From RUG14199 sp045535205 (GTDB taxonomy: Bacteria > Bacillota > Clostridia > Oscillospirales > CAG-272), in contig JAZSLF010000138.1 in assembly GCA_045535205.1 (NCBI GenBank), positions 1 through 11,528 of the forward strand: a stretch of DNA of 11,528 nucleotides, given 5' to 3'. This document shows positions 6,991-11,528 of this stretch, one piece after another (within the stretch, counting starts at the first letter, position 1; each line of letters begins with the position of its first letter). The position numbers were made by a program, and so were the translations under genes. The notes beneath the pieces were generated by a model. The model did no database searches. It was not told the origin of the DNA and saw only the letters and a program-made list of their open reading frames with translations.

Positions 6991-7184
6991 GCTAAATAGT
7001 TTTGCCTTGCGGCAAAACAGCTAAATAGTCAGCTTCGCTCACAGCTGAATTTCACTTCGTGAAGCTAAATTAAATTCGGCTACCAAGCGTGTGCCGATGG
7101 CACACATTTAGCTGACCAAAAGTCAATTTAGCTCCGTTAGGAATTTAGCTCGGTTTTCCTTTCAAGGAAAGCCGAATTTAGCTG
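6991..7184. repeat. Modular palindrome array, copy B
   Basis: Second copy of the array, about 40 bp after copy A. Slots: GTTTTGCC/GGCAAAAC (6999-7006 with 7011-7018), GTCAGC/GCTCAC with one mismatch (about 7028-7042), TTCAC/GTGAA (7051-7063), GTGTGCC/GGCACAC (7089-7095 with 7099-7105), TGAC/GTCA (7113-7125), TCC/GGA (7133-7142), and an 11-bp stem with one G-T pair (7151-7161 with 7164-7174). Stems in the first, third and fourth slots match copy A. Loops differ, and the later slots carry unrelated palindromes. The AGCTAAATT/AATTTAGCT linkers are kept. Confidence 0.8.
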
Positions 7185-7214
7185 AAAAAAGCACTTCCGA
7201 AGAAGTGCTTTTTT
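7185..7214. terminator. Symmetric intrinsic terminator
   Basis: A perfect 13-bp stem (7185-7197 with 7202-7214) with loop CGAA, a GC-rich centre, A6 on the left and T6 on the right. It can act on either strand. It lies directly behind the duplicated tRNA 3' end at 7217-7233 (minus strand), and it also closes the amidase/array transcript on the plus strand. Confidence 0.85.
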
Positions 7215-7216
7215 CA

Positions 7217-7233
7217 GGTGGGCCATCAGGGAC
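7217..7233 (-). repeat. Duplicate of the tRNA 3' end (17-bp direct repeat)
   Basis: GGTGGGCCATCAGGGAC at 7217-7233 is identical to 7429-7445, which is the 3' acceptor strand plus part of the T stem of the neighbouring tRNA, in the same orientation. No anticodon or D arm accompanies it, so it is a fragment and not a second tRNA. A fragment copy at this spacing resembles an attachment site or the scar of an insertion behind the tRNA gene. Confidence 0.8.
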
Positions 7234-7318
7234 GGGGATTGCAGGCAATCTCCACTGCTCGTCGACCGCTCCGCCGCTTTGCGTGCTCGCAGTACCCGAC
7301 TTCACACCAGCCTCCTGC

Positions 7319-7341
7319 AAAACAGTGCACCGCACTGTTTT
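7319..7341. repeat. Perfect 10-bp hairpin inside the insert
   Basis: AAAACAGTGC (7319-7328) and GCACTGTTTT (7332-7341) form a perfect inverted repeat with loop ACC. On the plus strand it ends in T4 and could terminate weakly; on the minus strand it looks the same by symmetry. It may instead be a structural part of the insert. Confidence 0.6.
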
Positions 7342-7361
7342 ACTTACGGAGTCTGCCCTCT

Positions 7362-7378
7362 CAGGGTTCGAGTCCCTG
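7362..7378 (+). repeat. T-arm-like motif on the plus strand
   Basis: CAGGGTTCGAGTCCCTG forms a canonical tRNA T arm: a 5-bp stem and a 7-nt TTCGAGT loop. It differs by one base from the T arm of the CAU tRNA (7439-7455), which lies on the other strand. The bases after it, CTTTCTCGGACA, are placed like an acceptor 3' strand, but I find no matching 5' half upstream. It is best read as a tRNA 3' remnant or a mimic. Confidence 0.6.
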
Positions 7379-7389
7379 CTTTCTCGGAC

Positions 7390-7426
7390 AAACAAAAACG
7401 ACTCCCATACGGAAGTCGTTTTGTTT
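7390..7426 (-). terminator. Intrinsic terminator of the CAU tRNA
   Basis: CGACT (7399-7403) pairs with AGTCG (7414-7418), with inner CC/GG, loop ATAC and A/T-rich outer pairs continuing to 7390 and 7426. On the minus strand the hairpin is followed by TTTTTGTTTG. It begins 2 nt after the tRNA CCA end, so it should end the tRNA transcript. Confidence 0.8.
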
Positions 7427-7427
7427 A

Positions 7428-7504
7428 TGGTGGGCCATCAGGGACTCGAACCCCGGACCAACCGGTTATGAGCCGGTTGCTCTAACCAACTGAGCTAATG
7501 GCCC
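7428..7504 (-). tRNA. tRNA with CAU anticodon (elongator Met or Ile2)
   Basis: A complete 77-nt cloverleaf with encoded CCA: acceptor GGGCCAT/ATGGCCC, D arm GCTC...GAGC, anticodon stem ACCGG/CCGGT with loop CTCATAA, a 5-nt variable loop and T arm CGGGG TTCGAGT CCCTG. The anticodon CAU is at 7468-7470 (complement). It is not an initiator: G1-C72 is paired and the GGG/CCC anticodon stem is missing. C4-G69 and C5-G68 are features linked to TilS recognition of tRNA-Ile2 in E. coli, so a lysidine-modified Ile2 is at least as likely as Met. It stands alone with its own promoter and terminator. Confidence 0.95.
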
Positions 7505-7524
7505 AAATATTTGGAACATGAGTT

Positions 7525-7553
7525 ATTGTATCATAGGGTATTTGTTTTGTCAA
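7525..7553 (-). promoter_or_regulatory. Promoter of the CAU tRNA
   Basis: On the minus strand TTGACA (7548-7553) and TACAAT (7525-7530) are 17 bp apart. Transcription would start about 14 nt before the mature tRNA 5' end, leaving a short leader for RNase P. Confidence 0.82.
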
Positions 7554-7583
7554 CCCCCTTTTTCACAAAATATTTCTTTATGC

Positions 7584-7620
7584 AAAATCCCTGTGCCTTC
7601 TTTTCAATGGGCACAGGGAT
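7584..7620 (-). terminator. Terminator of the anchored propeller-like gene
   Basis: ATCCCTGTGCC (7587-7597) pairs perfectly with GGCACAGGGAT (7610-7620) around a 12-nt loop, and TTTTGC follows on the minus strand. It begins about 20 nt after the stop at 7641 and insulates the tRNA promoter. Confidence 0.85.
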
Positions 7621-7640
7621 AATACTTTCATTTCTCTCTA

Positions 7641-8570
7641 TCAATATTCAAGATATACTATTTTATTTGCAAAAAAGAACTTTCCAAACATATACTTATC
7701 ACTTGCGCTTTCAAAAAGTGTTATCACCTTTCCTTTATAAAGCGCAAGTCCTTCCGCCATTGCGGGAGCTTTTATTTCCTGTTTACATTCACCGAGGAAA
7801 TACACGGGAGCACCGTCAAGGGTATGTTCAGACTCATATGTTTCGCTTTCCTCGTAAGCATAGAAATAGCTGTCCTTAAGTCCGTAGGAAGTTGAAAGGA
7901 TCATTTTGCCCTCAGGTGTGACCGCAAAGCCCTGCACCTTGTTGGGAAGAGAATAAATTCTGTCGGGATTTTCAAGATCGCTATAATTATAACGGCTGAC
8001 TATTGCATAATTCATGCCGTCGGGTGTTTCATAGGGATGCTCGGTAACATAAGCTCCGCCGTCGTGAAATTCACCCACGTAAAGATAATTATCATCGGCA
8101 AAGGCAAAGGAGGCCTGATTGTTCACGGGAATTACTTTGACAACATCTACTGAACTACCGTTTTCTGCTCCCGTAATATCATCATACTCTATAAGATGAA
8201 TGGTATCATCGCTAACCATATAAATTACGCCGTCGTGGTAAGCAATACCGCCTGCGTGTCCGTCATAAGCCTTGCCTTCAATATTTACCGTCACGAAATA
8301 GCTTTCATTTTCTTCATTGGTCACGTAGATACGGCTGGGGCTGTGGTCCTTCATATAACCCGACACTAAAATAAGCTCGTCCTCAGATGCCGTTATGCCC
8401 TGACACACAAAGCCGTCGGAAAGTCCGGGGTTTGTACAAAGATTTGTTTCCATCTTATAATAATCGGAGTAAATAAAAAATTTTGCTATATTGAGCCCTG
8501 CCCAAAAGATCGCCGCAAGACCGATTATTACAGCAAGTATAACGCATAAGATTTTAAGTGCTTTTTTCAT
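7641..8570 (-). CDS. Signal-anchored extracytoplasmic protein, probably beta-propeller
   Basis: I do not recognise a named family. The 309-residue protein starts with KK and one hydrophobic helix (about 5-28), then continues as a soluble, acidic, aromatic-rich domain that should lie outside the membrane. That domain shows strand-pair rhythm typical of propeller blades: GGIAYHDGVIYMVSDDTIHLIEYD, FAFADDNYLYVGEFHDGG, QGFAVTPEGKMILSTSYG and AEGLALYKGKVITLFESAS. This resembles SMP-30-like or phytase-esterase-like repeats but is not proof. No lipobox cysteine is seen after the helix. ATG 8570 is chosen for AAGGAG about 7 nt upstream and a promoter beyond; the frame is open further upstream to 8654 but crosses that promoter. 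It has its own promoter and terminator, and lies downstream of a membrane-protein gene on the same strand. Confidence 0.82.
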   Translation of the reverse strand: MKKALKILCVILAVIIGLAAIFWAGLNIAKFFIYSDYYKMETNLCTNPGLSDGFVCQGITASEDELILVSGYMKDHSPSRIYVTNEENESYFVTVNIEGKAYDGHAGGIAYHDGVIYMVSDDTIHLIEYDDITGAENGSSVDVVKVIPVNNQASFAFADDNYLYVGEFHDGGAYVTEHPYETPDGMNYAIVSRYNYSDLENPDRIYSLPNKVQGFAVTPEGKMILSTSYGLKDSYFYAYEESETYESEHTLDGAPVYFLGECKQEIKAPAMAEGLALYKGKVITLFESASDKYMFGKFFFANKIVYLEY

Positions 8571-8603
8571 TCTGAAGCTCCTTGTTTTATTTGTTCTTAC
8601 GGT

Positions 8604-8632
8604 ATTATACATAAAAATTATGAAAAAATCAA
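8604..8632 (-). promoter_or_regulatory. Promoter of the anchored propeller-like gene
   Basis: On the minus strand TTGATT (8627-8632) and TATAAT (8604-8609) are 17 bp apart. The -35 box lies within the T-rich tail of the upstream gene's terminator, so transcription of the two genes is closely packed but separate. Confidence 0.7.
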
Positions 8633-8659
8633 GAAAACCTCCCGCCAAAAGCAAGAGGT
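8631..8659 (-). terminator. Terminator of the six-helix membrane protein gene
   Basis: ACCTC (8637-8641) pairs with GAGGT (8655-8659), with partial GC pairing inside. On the minus strand TTTTCTT follows. The stem overlaps the stop codon of the gene it ends. Confidence 0.6.
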
Positions 8660-9303
8660 CATCTTTTTATAATCAAATCAAGCACGCCCATATCCTTGAG
8701 GCTTATATATATAAACAGTAACGTCATTACGCCGGTTATTATACCGAGTCCCGCCGCAAGAAGCTTTTTTTGGTGAGAAACATCTTCATGCGGTACGAAT
8801 ACAAAACCTATTATATAAACAATGGATATCATCACAATATTTAAAAACAATTCAATTCCGATAATAACAGCTCTGACATTCATCTGTACCCCAAAAAGAA
8901 ATTCCGTCGCAAAGCAACCGAAAAAGGCAAGCAGAAGACAACTTATATAAACAGAGAGAAGTGTTCCCTTCAATACTTTTTTCGGGCCTGCCCCGGTCAT
9001 ACCCGTATAAATGAATGCAGCAAAGAATATCATACCCGCCGCCCCGAACTGAAAGAACAGCTTGTCAACGTTTGTCCCTTCCCAAAGCTCAATTATACTG
9101 CTGTAGGTGTAAAAAAGCCACACGCCATCGGTAAGCACCGTTGCCGCCACCAATACACCAAAACGTTTGCTTCTGTACCTCTCAGCTACATCCGAGGTCA
9201 TTATAATGTATATGTATACAAAGCATAAAAGTATGGCGAACAGAAAAATACTTGAGCCCATTCTTCCTTCAAAAAGAGAAAAAAGTGCCGTAAGCATATC
9301 CAT
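8659..9303 (-). CDS. Six-helix integral membrane protein of unknown function
   Basis: I do not recognise the family. The 214 residues contain six hydrophobic segments at about 17-36, 49-68, 82-102, 113-138, 145-170 and 181-202, joined by short loops. The positive loops (AERYRSKRF, GPKKVLK, SHQKK) suggest an orientation but no catalytic motif stands out. The start is ATG 9303 with a G-rich ribosome site 5 nt upstream; ATG 9297, two codons in, fits the same site with a more usual gap and would remove two residues. A perfect-consensus promoter precedes it. The 3' neighbour is a secreted or anchored protein, so an envelope role is plausible but unsupported. Confidence 0.82.
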   Translation of the reverse strand: MDMLTALFSLFEGRMGSSIFLFAILLCFVYIYIIMTSDVAERYRSKRFGVLVAATVLTDGVWLFYTYSSIIELWEGTNVDKLFFQFGAAGMIFFAAFIYTGMTGAGPKKVLKGTLLSVYISCLLLAFFGCFATEFLFGVQMNVRAVIIGIELFLNIVMISIVYIIGFVFVPHEDVSHQKKLLAAGLGIITGVMTLLFIYISLKDMGVLDLIIKR

Positions 9304-9338
9304 TCACCCCCCTCTGCGTGTTCAAGAAATGTTAATTT

Positions 9339-9367
9339 ATTATACAATATACGCCAAAAAATGTCAA
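9339..9367 (-). promoter_or_regulatory. Consensus promoter of the six-helix membrane protein
   Basis: On the minus strand TTGACA (9362-9367) and TATAAT (9339-9344) are both perfect with a 17-bp spacer, so high constitutive strength is expected. The leader is about 30 nt. Between this promoter and 9508 I see no gene and no clear structure. Confidence 0.88.
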
Positions 9368-9508
9368 TACTTTTAACAAAACATATCATTGTCTGTTCAA
9401 AATCGGGTTTCAGGTACAAAAGCTTGCGAAATACCTTTTTCACAACACTTAGTATAACAAATACAATTGAGCAACCCCCATCAATTCATCCAAAATATCC
9501 AAAAAAGC

Positions 9509-9537
9509 TTGATTACAAAAATAATATATGTTATAAT
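9509..9537 (+). promoter_or_regulatory. Promoter of the V-type ATPase operon
   Basis: TTGATT (9509-9514) and TATAAT (9532-9537) are 17 bp apart. A second TATAAT at 9542-9547 has no matching -35 box. Transcription would begin near 9544 and give an AT-rich leader of about 120 nt before atpE. Confidence 0.72.
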
Positions 9538-9544
9538 CTGATAT

Positions 9545-9601
9545 AATAGGGTAATTTTGGAAATATATAAATAAACATTCTCTGTACAAAGCCCTATTTT
9601 T
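9545..9601 (+). promoter_or_regulatory. Possible attenuator hairpin in the ATPase leader
   Basis: AATAGGG (9545-9551) can pair with CCCTATT (9592-9598), and T9597-T9601 forms a U-run at the base. The 7-bp stem begins at the predicted transcript start and encloses a 40-nt AT-rich loop. The layout resembles a leader terminator or a very short RNA, but the stem is weak and the long loop makes it uncertain. Confidence 0.3.
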
Positions 9602-9665
9602 CTTGAGTTTATAAATTTTACAATTAAAACAGGATAAAATAAAATCAAAAAAGGAGAAATTCGTA

Positions 9666-10271
9666 ATGGAAATTCAACTCCAGGAGCTTATTGATCAAAT
9701 AAAAAAAGACGGTGTGGAGGCTGCCGAAGCTGAGGCGGCATCTATAATAGAAGCGGCAAGAGCCGAAGCTGAAAAGATAGTAGCCGATGCAAAAGCGGAG
9801 GCTGACAGACTTATTGCGGGTGCACAGAGTGAAAACGAACGTCTGGTGAGATCAAGCGAGGATGCTATTCGTCAGGCGGGACGCAACCTGCTAATTTCCT
9901 TCAGAGAAAGTATTACGAGGGAGCTGAATGCCATTTTGTATGAAAATGTCCGGGCCGTATATTCATCAGAAGACTTTGCACAGCTTCTGCTCAGCGTTAT
10001 AGAAGGCTTTTCAAGCAGACCCGAAGCAGACAGCATCTCAGTTATTCTGAACGGTGAAAGCTTAAAGCAGCTTGAGGATACCGTACTTGCAGAGCTTCGC
10101 AAAAAAATGCTCAGCGGTGTTACTCTCAAGGCAAGTGACAGCTTTGACGGAGGCTTTCGTATTTCAACAAACAACGGAAATGCATATTACGATTATTCCT
10201 CCGAAGCTGTTGTCGAAATGCTGTCAAATTACCTCAGTCCCAAGGTCACTGAGCTTTTGAAAGAGGCGTAA
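9666..10271 (+). CDS. atpE: V-type ATP synthase subunit E
   Basis: This is the peripheral stalk subunit of the V/A-type ATPase, which braces the A3B3 head against the membrane sector. The 201 residues show the family pattern. A long Ala/Glu/Lys coiled coil (about 10-80, with EAARAEAEKIVADAKAEADRLI) is followed by a globular C-terminal domain with ISVILNGESLKQLEDTVLAELRKK and GFRISTNNGNAYYDYSSEAVVEML. ATG 9666 has AAGGAG at 9651-9656 with a 9-nt gap. It is the first gene of the operon, with DUF2764 starting 5 nt after its stop. Such systems either make ATP or pump H+ or Na+; the deciding membrane subunits are outside the window. Confidence 0.9.
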   Translation: MEIQLQELIDQIKKDGVEAAEAEAASIIEAARAEAEKIVADAKAEADRLIAGAQSENERLVRSSEDAIRQAGRNLLISFRESITRELNAILYENVRAVYSSEDFAQLLLSVIEGFSSRPEADSISVILNGESLKQLEDTVLAELRKKMLSGVTLKASDSFDGGFRISTNNGNAYYDYSSEAVVEMLSNYLSPKVTELLKEA

Positions 10272-10276
10272 GCGTT

Positions 10277-10828
10277 ATGGCTGAGTATTATTTTATCTCA
10301 CAGCTCCCCTCTCTTGACGCAGTCGGTGACGATACACCGCTTCCCATCAGCGAGGAACAGTTTTCAGAGCTGTGCAGCCGTTTTTTAGGAAAAAAGCTGT
10401 TATATGAGGCACAGAGCCTAACACTTATTCCGCCTGCGGAGCCCGAAAGATCAAGCTCCCCTTTGATCGAAGCGTGGAATACAGCAGAGAGAGATCTCAG
10501 GTTTGCACTGGGCAAGGTGAGAGCAGAAAAAATGAACAAGCCCTTTGATATGCGGGACAAAAACGTTCCTGCTGAGCTTCTCAAGGTGGCTGTCACCGCT
10601 GTGGAAATGGAGAGCCCCATGGATGCGGAACGTTTTCTTTCACAGCACCGTCTGAGCTTTCTTGAAACCCTAAGACCGACGGACACATTCTCAAACGAAT
10701 ATATTTTTTATTACGGACTGAAGCTTAAACTGATCTTGCGTATCAGAAAGTTTGATACAAAGCTTGGCGAGATCGCATACAGAAATATTTACAGCTCCAT
10801 TTTGAATGGAGACAGCTTGGAGGCTTAA
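10277..10828 (+). CDS. DUF2764 family protein of the V-type ATPase operon
   Basis: This 183-residue protein has the features of DUF2764, a family found between subunits E and A in V-type ATPase operons of Bacteroidetes, spirochetes and some Clostridia. It begins YYFISQLPSLDAVGDDTPLPIS, the typical start, and ends with a helical segment NEYIFYYGLKLKLILRIRKFDTKLGEIAYRNI. There is no signal peptide or membrane helix, so it is cytosolic. Position and helical content suggest it could stand in for subunit C (the d-like rotor cap), which these short operons often lack; that is inference. The ATG is 5 nt after the atpE stop and its ribosome site lies inside the atpE end. Its stop overlaps the first possible ATG of atpA as TAATG. 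Confidence 0.85.
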   Translation: MAEYYFISQLPSLDAVGDDTPLPISEEQFSELCSRFLGKKLLYEAQSLTLIPPAEPERSSSPLIEAWNTAERDLRFALGKVRAEKMNKPFDMRDKNVPAELLKVAVTAVEMESPMDAERFLSQHRLSFLETLRPTDTFSNEYIFYYGLKLKLILRIRKFDTKLGEIAYRNIYSSILNGDSLEA

Positions 10829-10830
10829 TG

Positions 10831-11528
10831 ATGAGCGAAAATATCGGAAAGGTCGTCTCTATTAACGGAAACCTTTTATCTGTAGAATTTAACGGAAACG
10901 TTTCAATGAACGAAATATGCTATGTCAATATAGGTGATACTGCCCTGAAAAGCGAGGTTATCCGTATAAGAGGCAATATAGCACAAATTCAGGTTTACGA
11001 AATGACCGGCGGTATAAAATGCGGCGATAAGGTTGAATTTACCGGCGAAATGCTGTCAGCTCACCTCGGCCCCGGACTTCTCGGACAAATATACGACGGT
11101 CTTCAAAACCCCCTGCCTGTTTTAGCCGAAAAAGCAGGCTGGTTCCTTGAAAGAGGAAACTATGCCGATGGACTTGACGGTGATAAAAAATGGGAATTTA
11201 CACCTGCGGTGCAGACGGGAAGCATCCTGAGAGCAGGAGAATATATCGGTACTGTGCCCGAAGGTGCCTTTACACACAAGATCTTTATTCCCTTCTATCT
11301 GCACGGAAGCTATAAACTGAAATCAATTGTCGGGAAGGGGCTGTATACGGTAAATGATACCGTTGCCGTGATCACCGATGAGCGAGGAAAAGATATACCT
11401 GTTACCATGTCTTTCAAGTGGCCCGTTAAACGTGCGATACGATGCTACAGCGAAAGACTTGCCCCTGTTGAAACCATGGAGACCAAGGTGCGTGTGGTCG
11501 ACTCCTTCTTCCCTGTTGCCAAGGGCGG
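10831..11528 (+). CDS. atpA: V-type ATP synthase catalytic subunit A (5' part)
   Basis: This is the catalytic nucleotide-binding subunit of the V/A-type ATPase head. The first 232 codons are present: the N-terminal beta barrel (IGKVVSINGNLLSVEF, then EVIRIRGNIAQIQVYEMTGGIKCGDKVEF), the GPGLLGQIYDGLQNPL turn, and the bulge domain insertion characteristic of subunit A (KWEFTPAVQTGSILRAGEYIGTVPEG...KLKSIVGKGLYTVNDTVAVI). It ends at VVDSFFPVAKGG, just before the expected P-loop, so catalytic residues cannot be checked. The start is taken at ATG 10831, 7 nt after GGAGG; ATG 10828 overlaps the DUF2764 stop and would add one Met. Coupled translation with the gene before it is likely. The frame is intact to the edge. 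Confidence 0.95.
   Translation, partial: MSENIGKVVSINGNLLSVEFNGNVSMNEICYVNIGDTALKSEVIRIRGNIAQIQVYEMTGGIKCGDKVEFTGEMLSAHLGPGLLGQIYDGLQNPLPVLAEKAGWFLERGNYADGLDGDKKWEFTPAVQTGSILRAGEYIGTVPEGAFTHKIFIPFYLHGSYKLKSIVGKGLYTVNDTVAVITDERGKDIPVTMSFKWPVKRAIRCYSERLAPVETMETKVRVVDSFFPVAKG

Larger units (their letters stand above)
7234..7428. other. Small tRNA-bounded insert, possibly a non-coding element
   Basis: About 195 bp lie between the duplicated tRNA 3' fragment and the intact tRNA. It is more GC-rich than the flanking array and has no credible ribosome site. It holds a perfect hairpin (7319-7341), a T-arm-like motif on the plus strand (7362-7378) and the tRNA terminator (7390-7426). Several short frames are open through it, but they run into the tRNA in different frames and look like chance. 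Whether it is mobile, or debris of a lost tRNA cluster, cannot be told from one copy. Confidence 0.5.

Noticed and set aside
6782..7184. CRISPR array
   Set aside because: The constant part is only about 9 nt and inverts half-way, and the variable parts are short palindromes, not unique spacers. No cas gene is near.
7217..7233. Second tRNA gene
   Set aside because: Only the 3' acceptor strand and part of the T stem are present; D and anticodon arms are absent.
7162..7493. Several short frames on both strands across the insert and tRNA
   Set aside because: They read through tRNA and terminator sequence, have no ribosome sites, and several frames are open at once because of base composition.
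9617..9645. Second promoter TTTACA-17-TAAAAT just before atpE
   Set aside because: Transcription would begin inside the ribosome site, leaving no usable leader; the match is probably chance in AT-rich sequence.

Overview
The window looks like chromosome from a low- to mid-GC anaerobic Clostridia member, most plausibly the Oscillospiraceae/Ruminococcaceae side. The reasons are the rimP-nusA-ylxR-ylxQ-infB order, strong AGGAGG-type ribosome sites, TTGACA/TATAAT promoters, intrinsic terminators, and a V-type (not F-type) ATPase operon of the E-DUF2764-A kind. Species cannot be fixed from sequence alone.

Layout. Positions 1-195 hold no convincing gene, only an inverted repeat and a strong double hairpin behind infB. 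Positions 196-5378 (minus strand) are the classical nusA-infB operon, read from a promoter at 5350-5378: rimP (30S maturation), nusA (elongation and termination), ylxR/rnpM and ylxQ (small RNA-binding proteins) and infB (IF2). At 5450-5953 (minus) is a flavin-reductase-family protein with a consensus promoter. Divergent from it, at 6095-6778 (plus), is a membrane-anchored N-acetylmuramoyl-L-alanine amidase started by TTG.

Positions 6780-7430 hold the strangest sequence. First come two imperfect tandem copies of a modular array: short palindromes of differing sequence, spaced by a constant AGCTAAATT/AATTTAGCT linker. Next is a strong terminator. Then comes a segment of about 210 bp bounded by a 17-bp direct repeat of the 3' end of the neighbouring tRNA gene. 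The tRNA itself (CAU anticodon, minus strand, 7428-7504) has its own promoter and terminator.

Positions 7641-9303 (minus) carry two unfamiliar envelope genes, each with its own promoter and terminator: a signal-anchored, probably beta-propeller protein and a six-helix membrane protein. From 9509 rightwards (plus) a promoter and a hairpin-bearing leader precede the V-type ATPase operon: subunit E, a DUF2764 protein and subunit A, which is cut by the window edge before its P-loop.

No phage, IS transposase, CRISPR array or defence operon is visible. The best candidates for something undescribed are the modular hairpin array and the small tRNA-bounded element.
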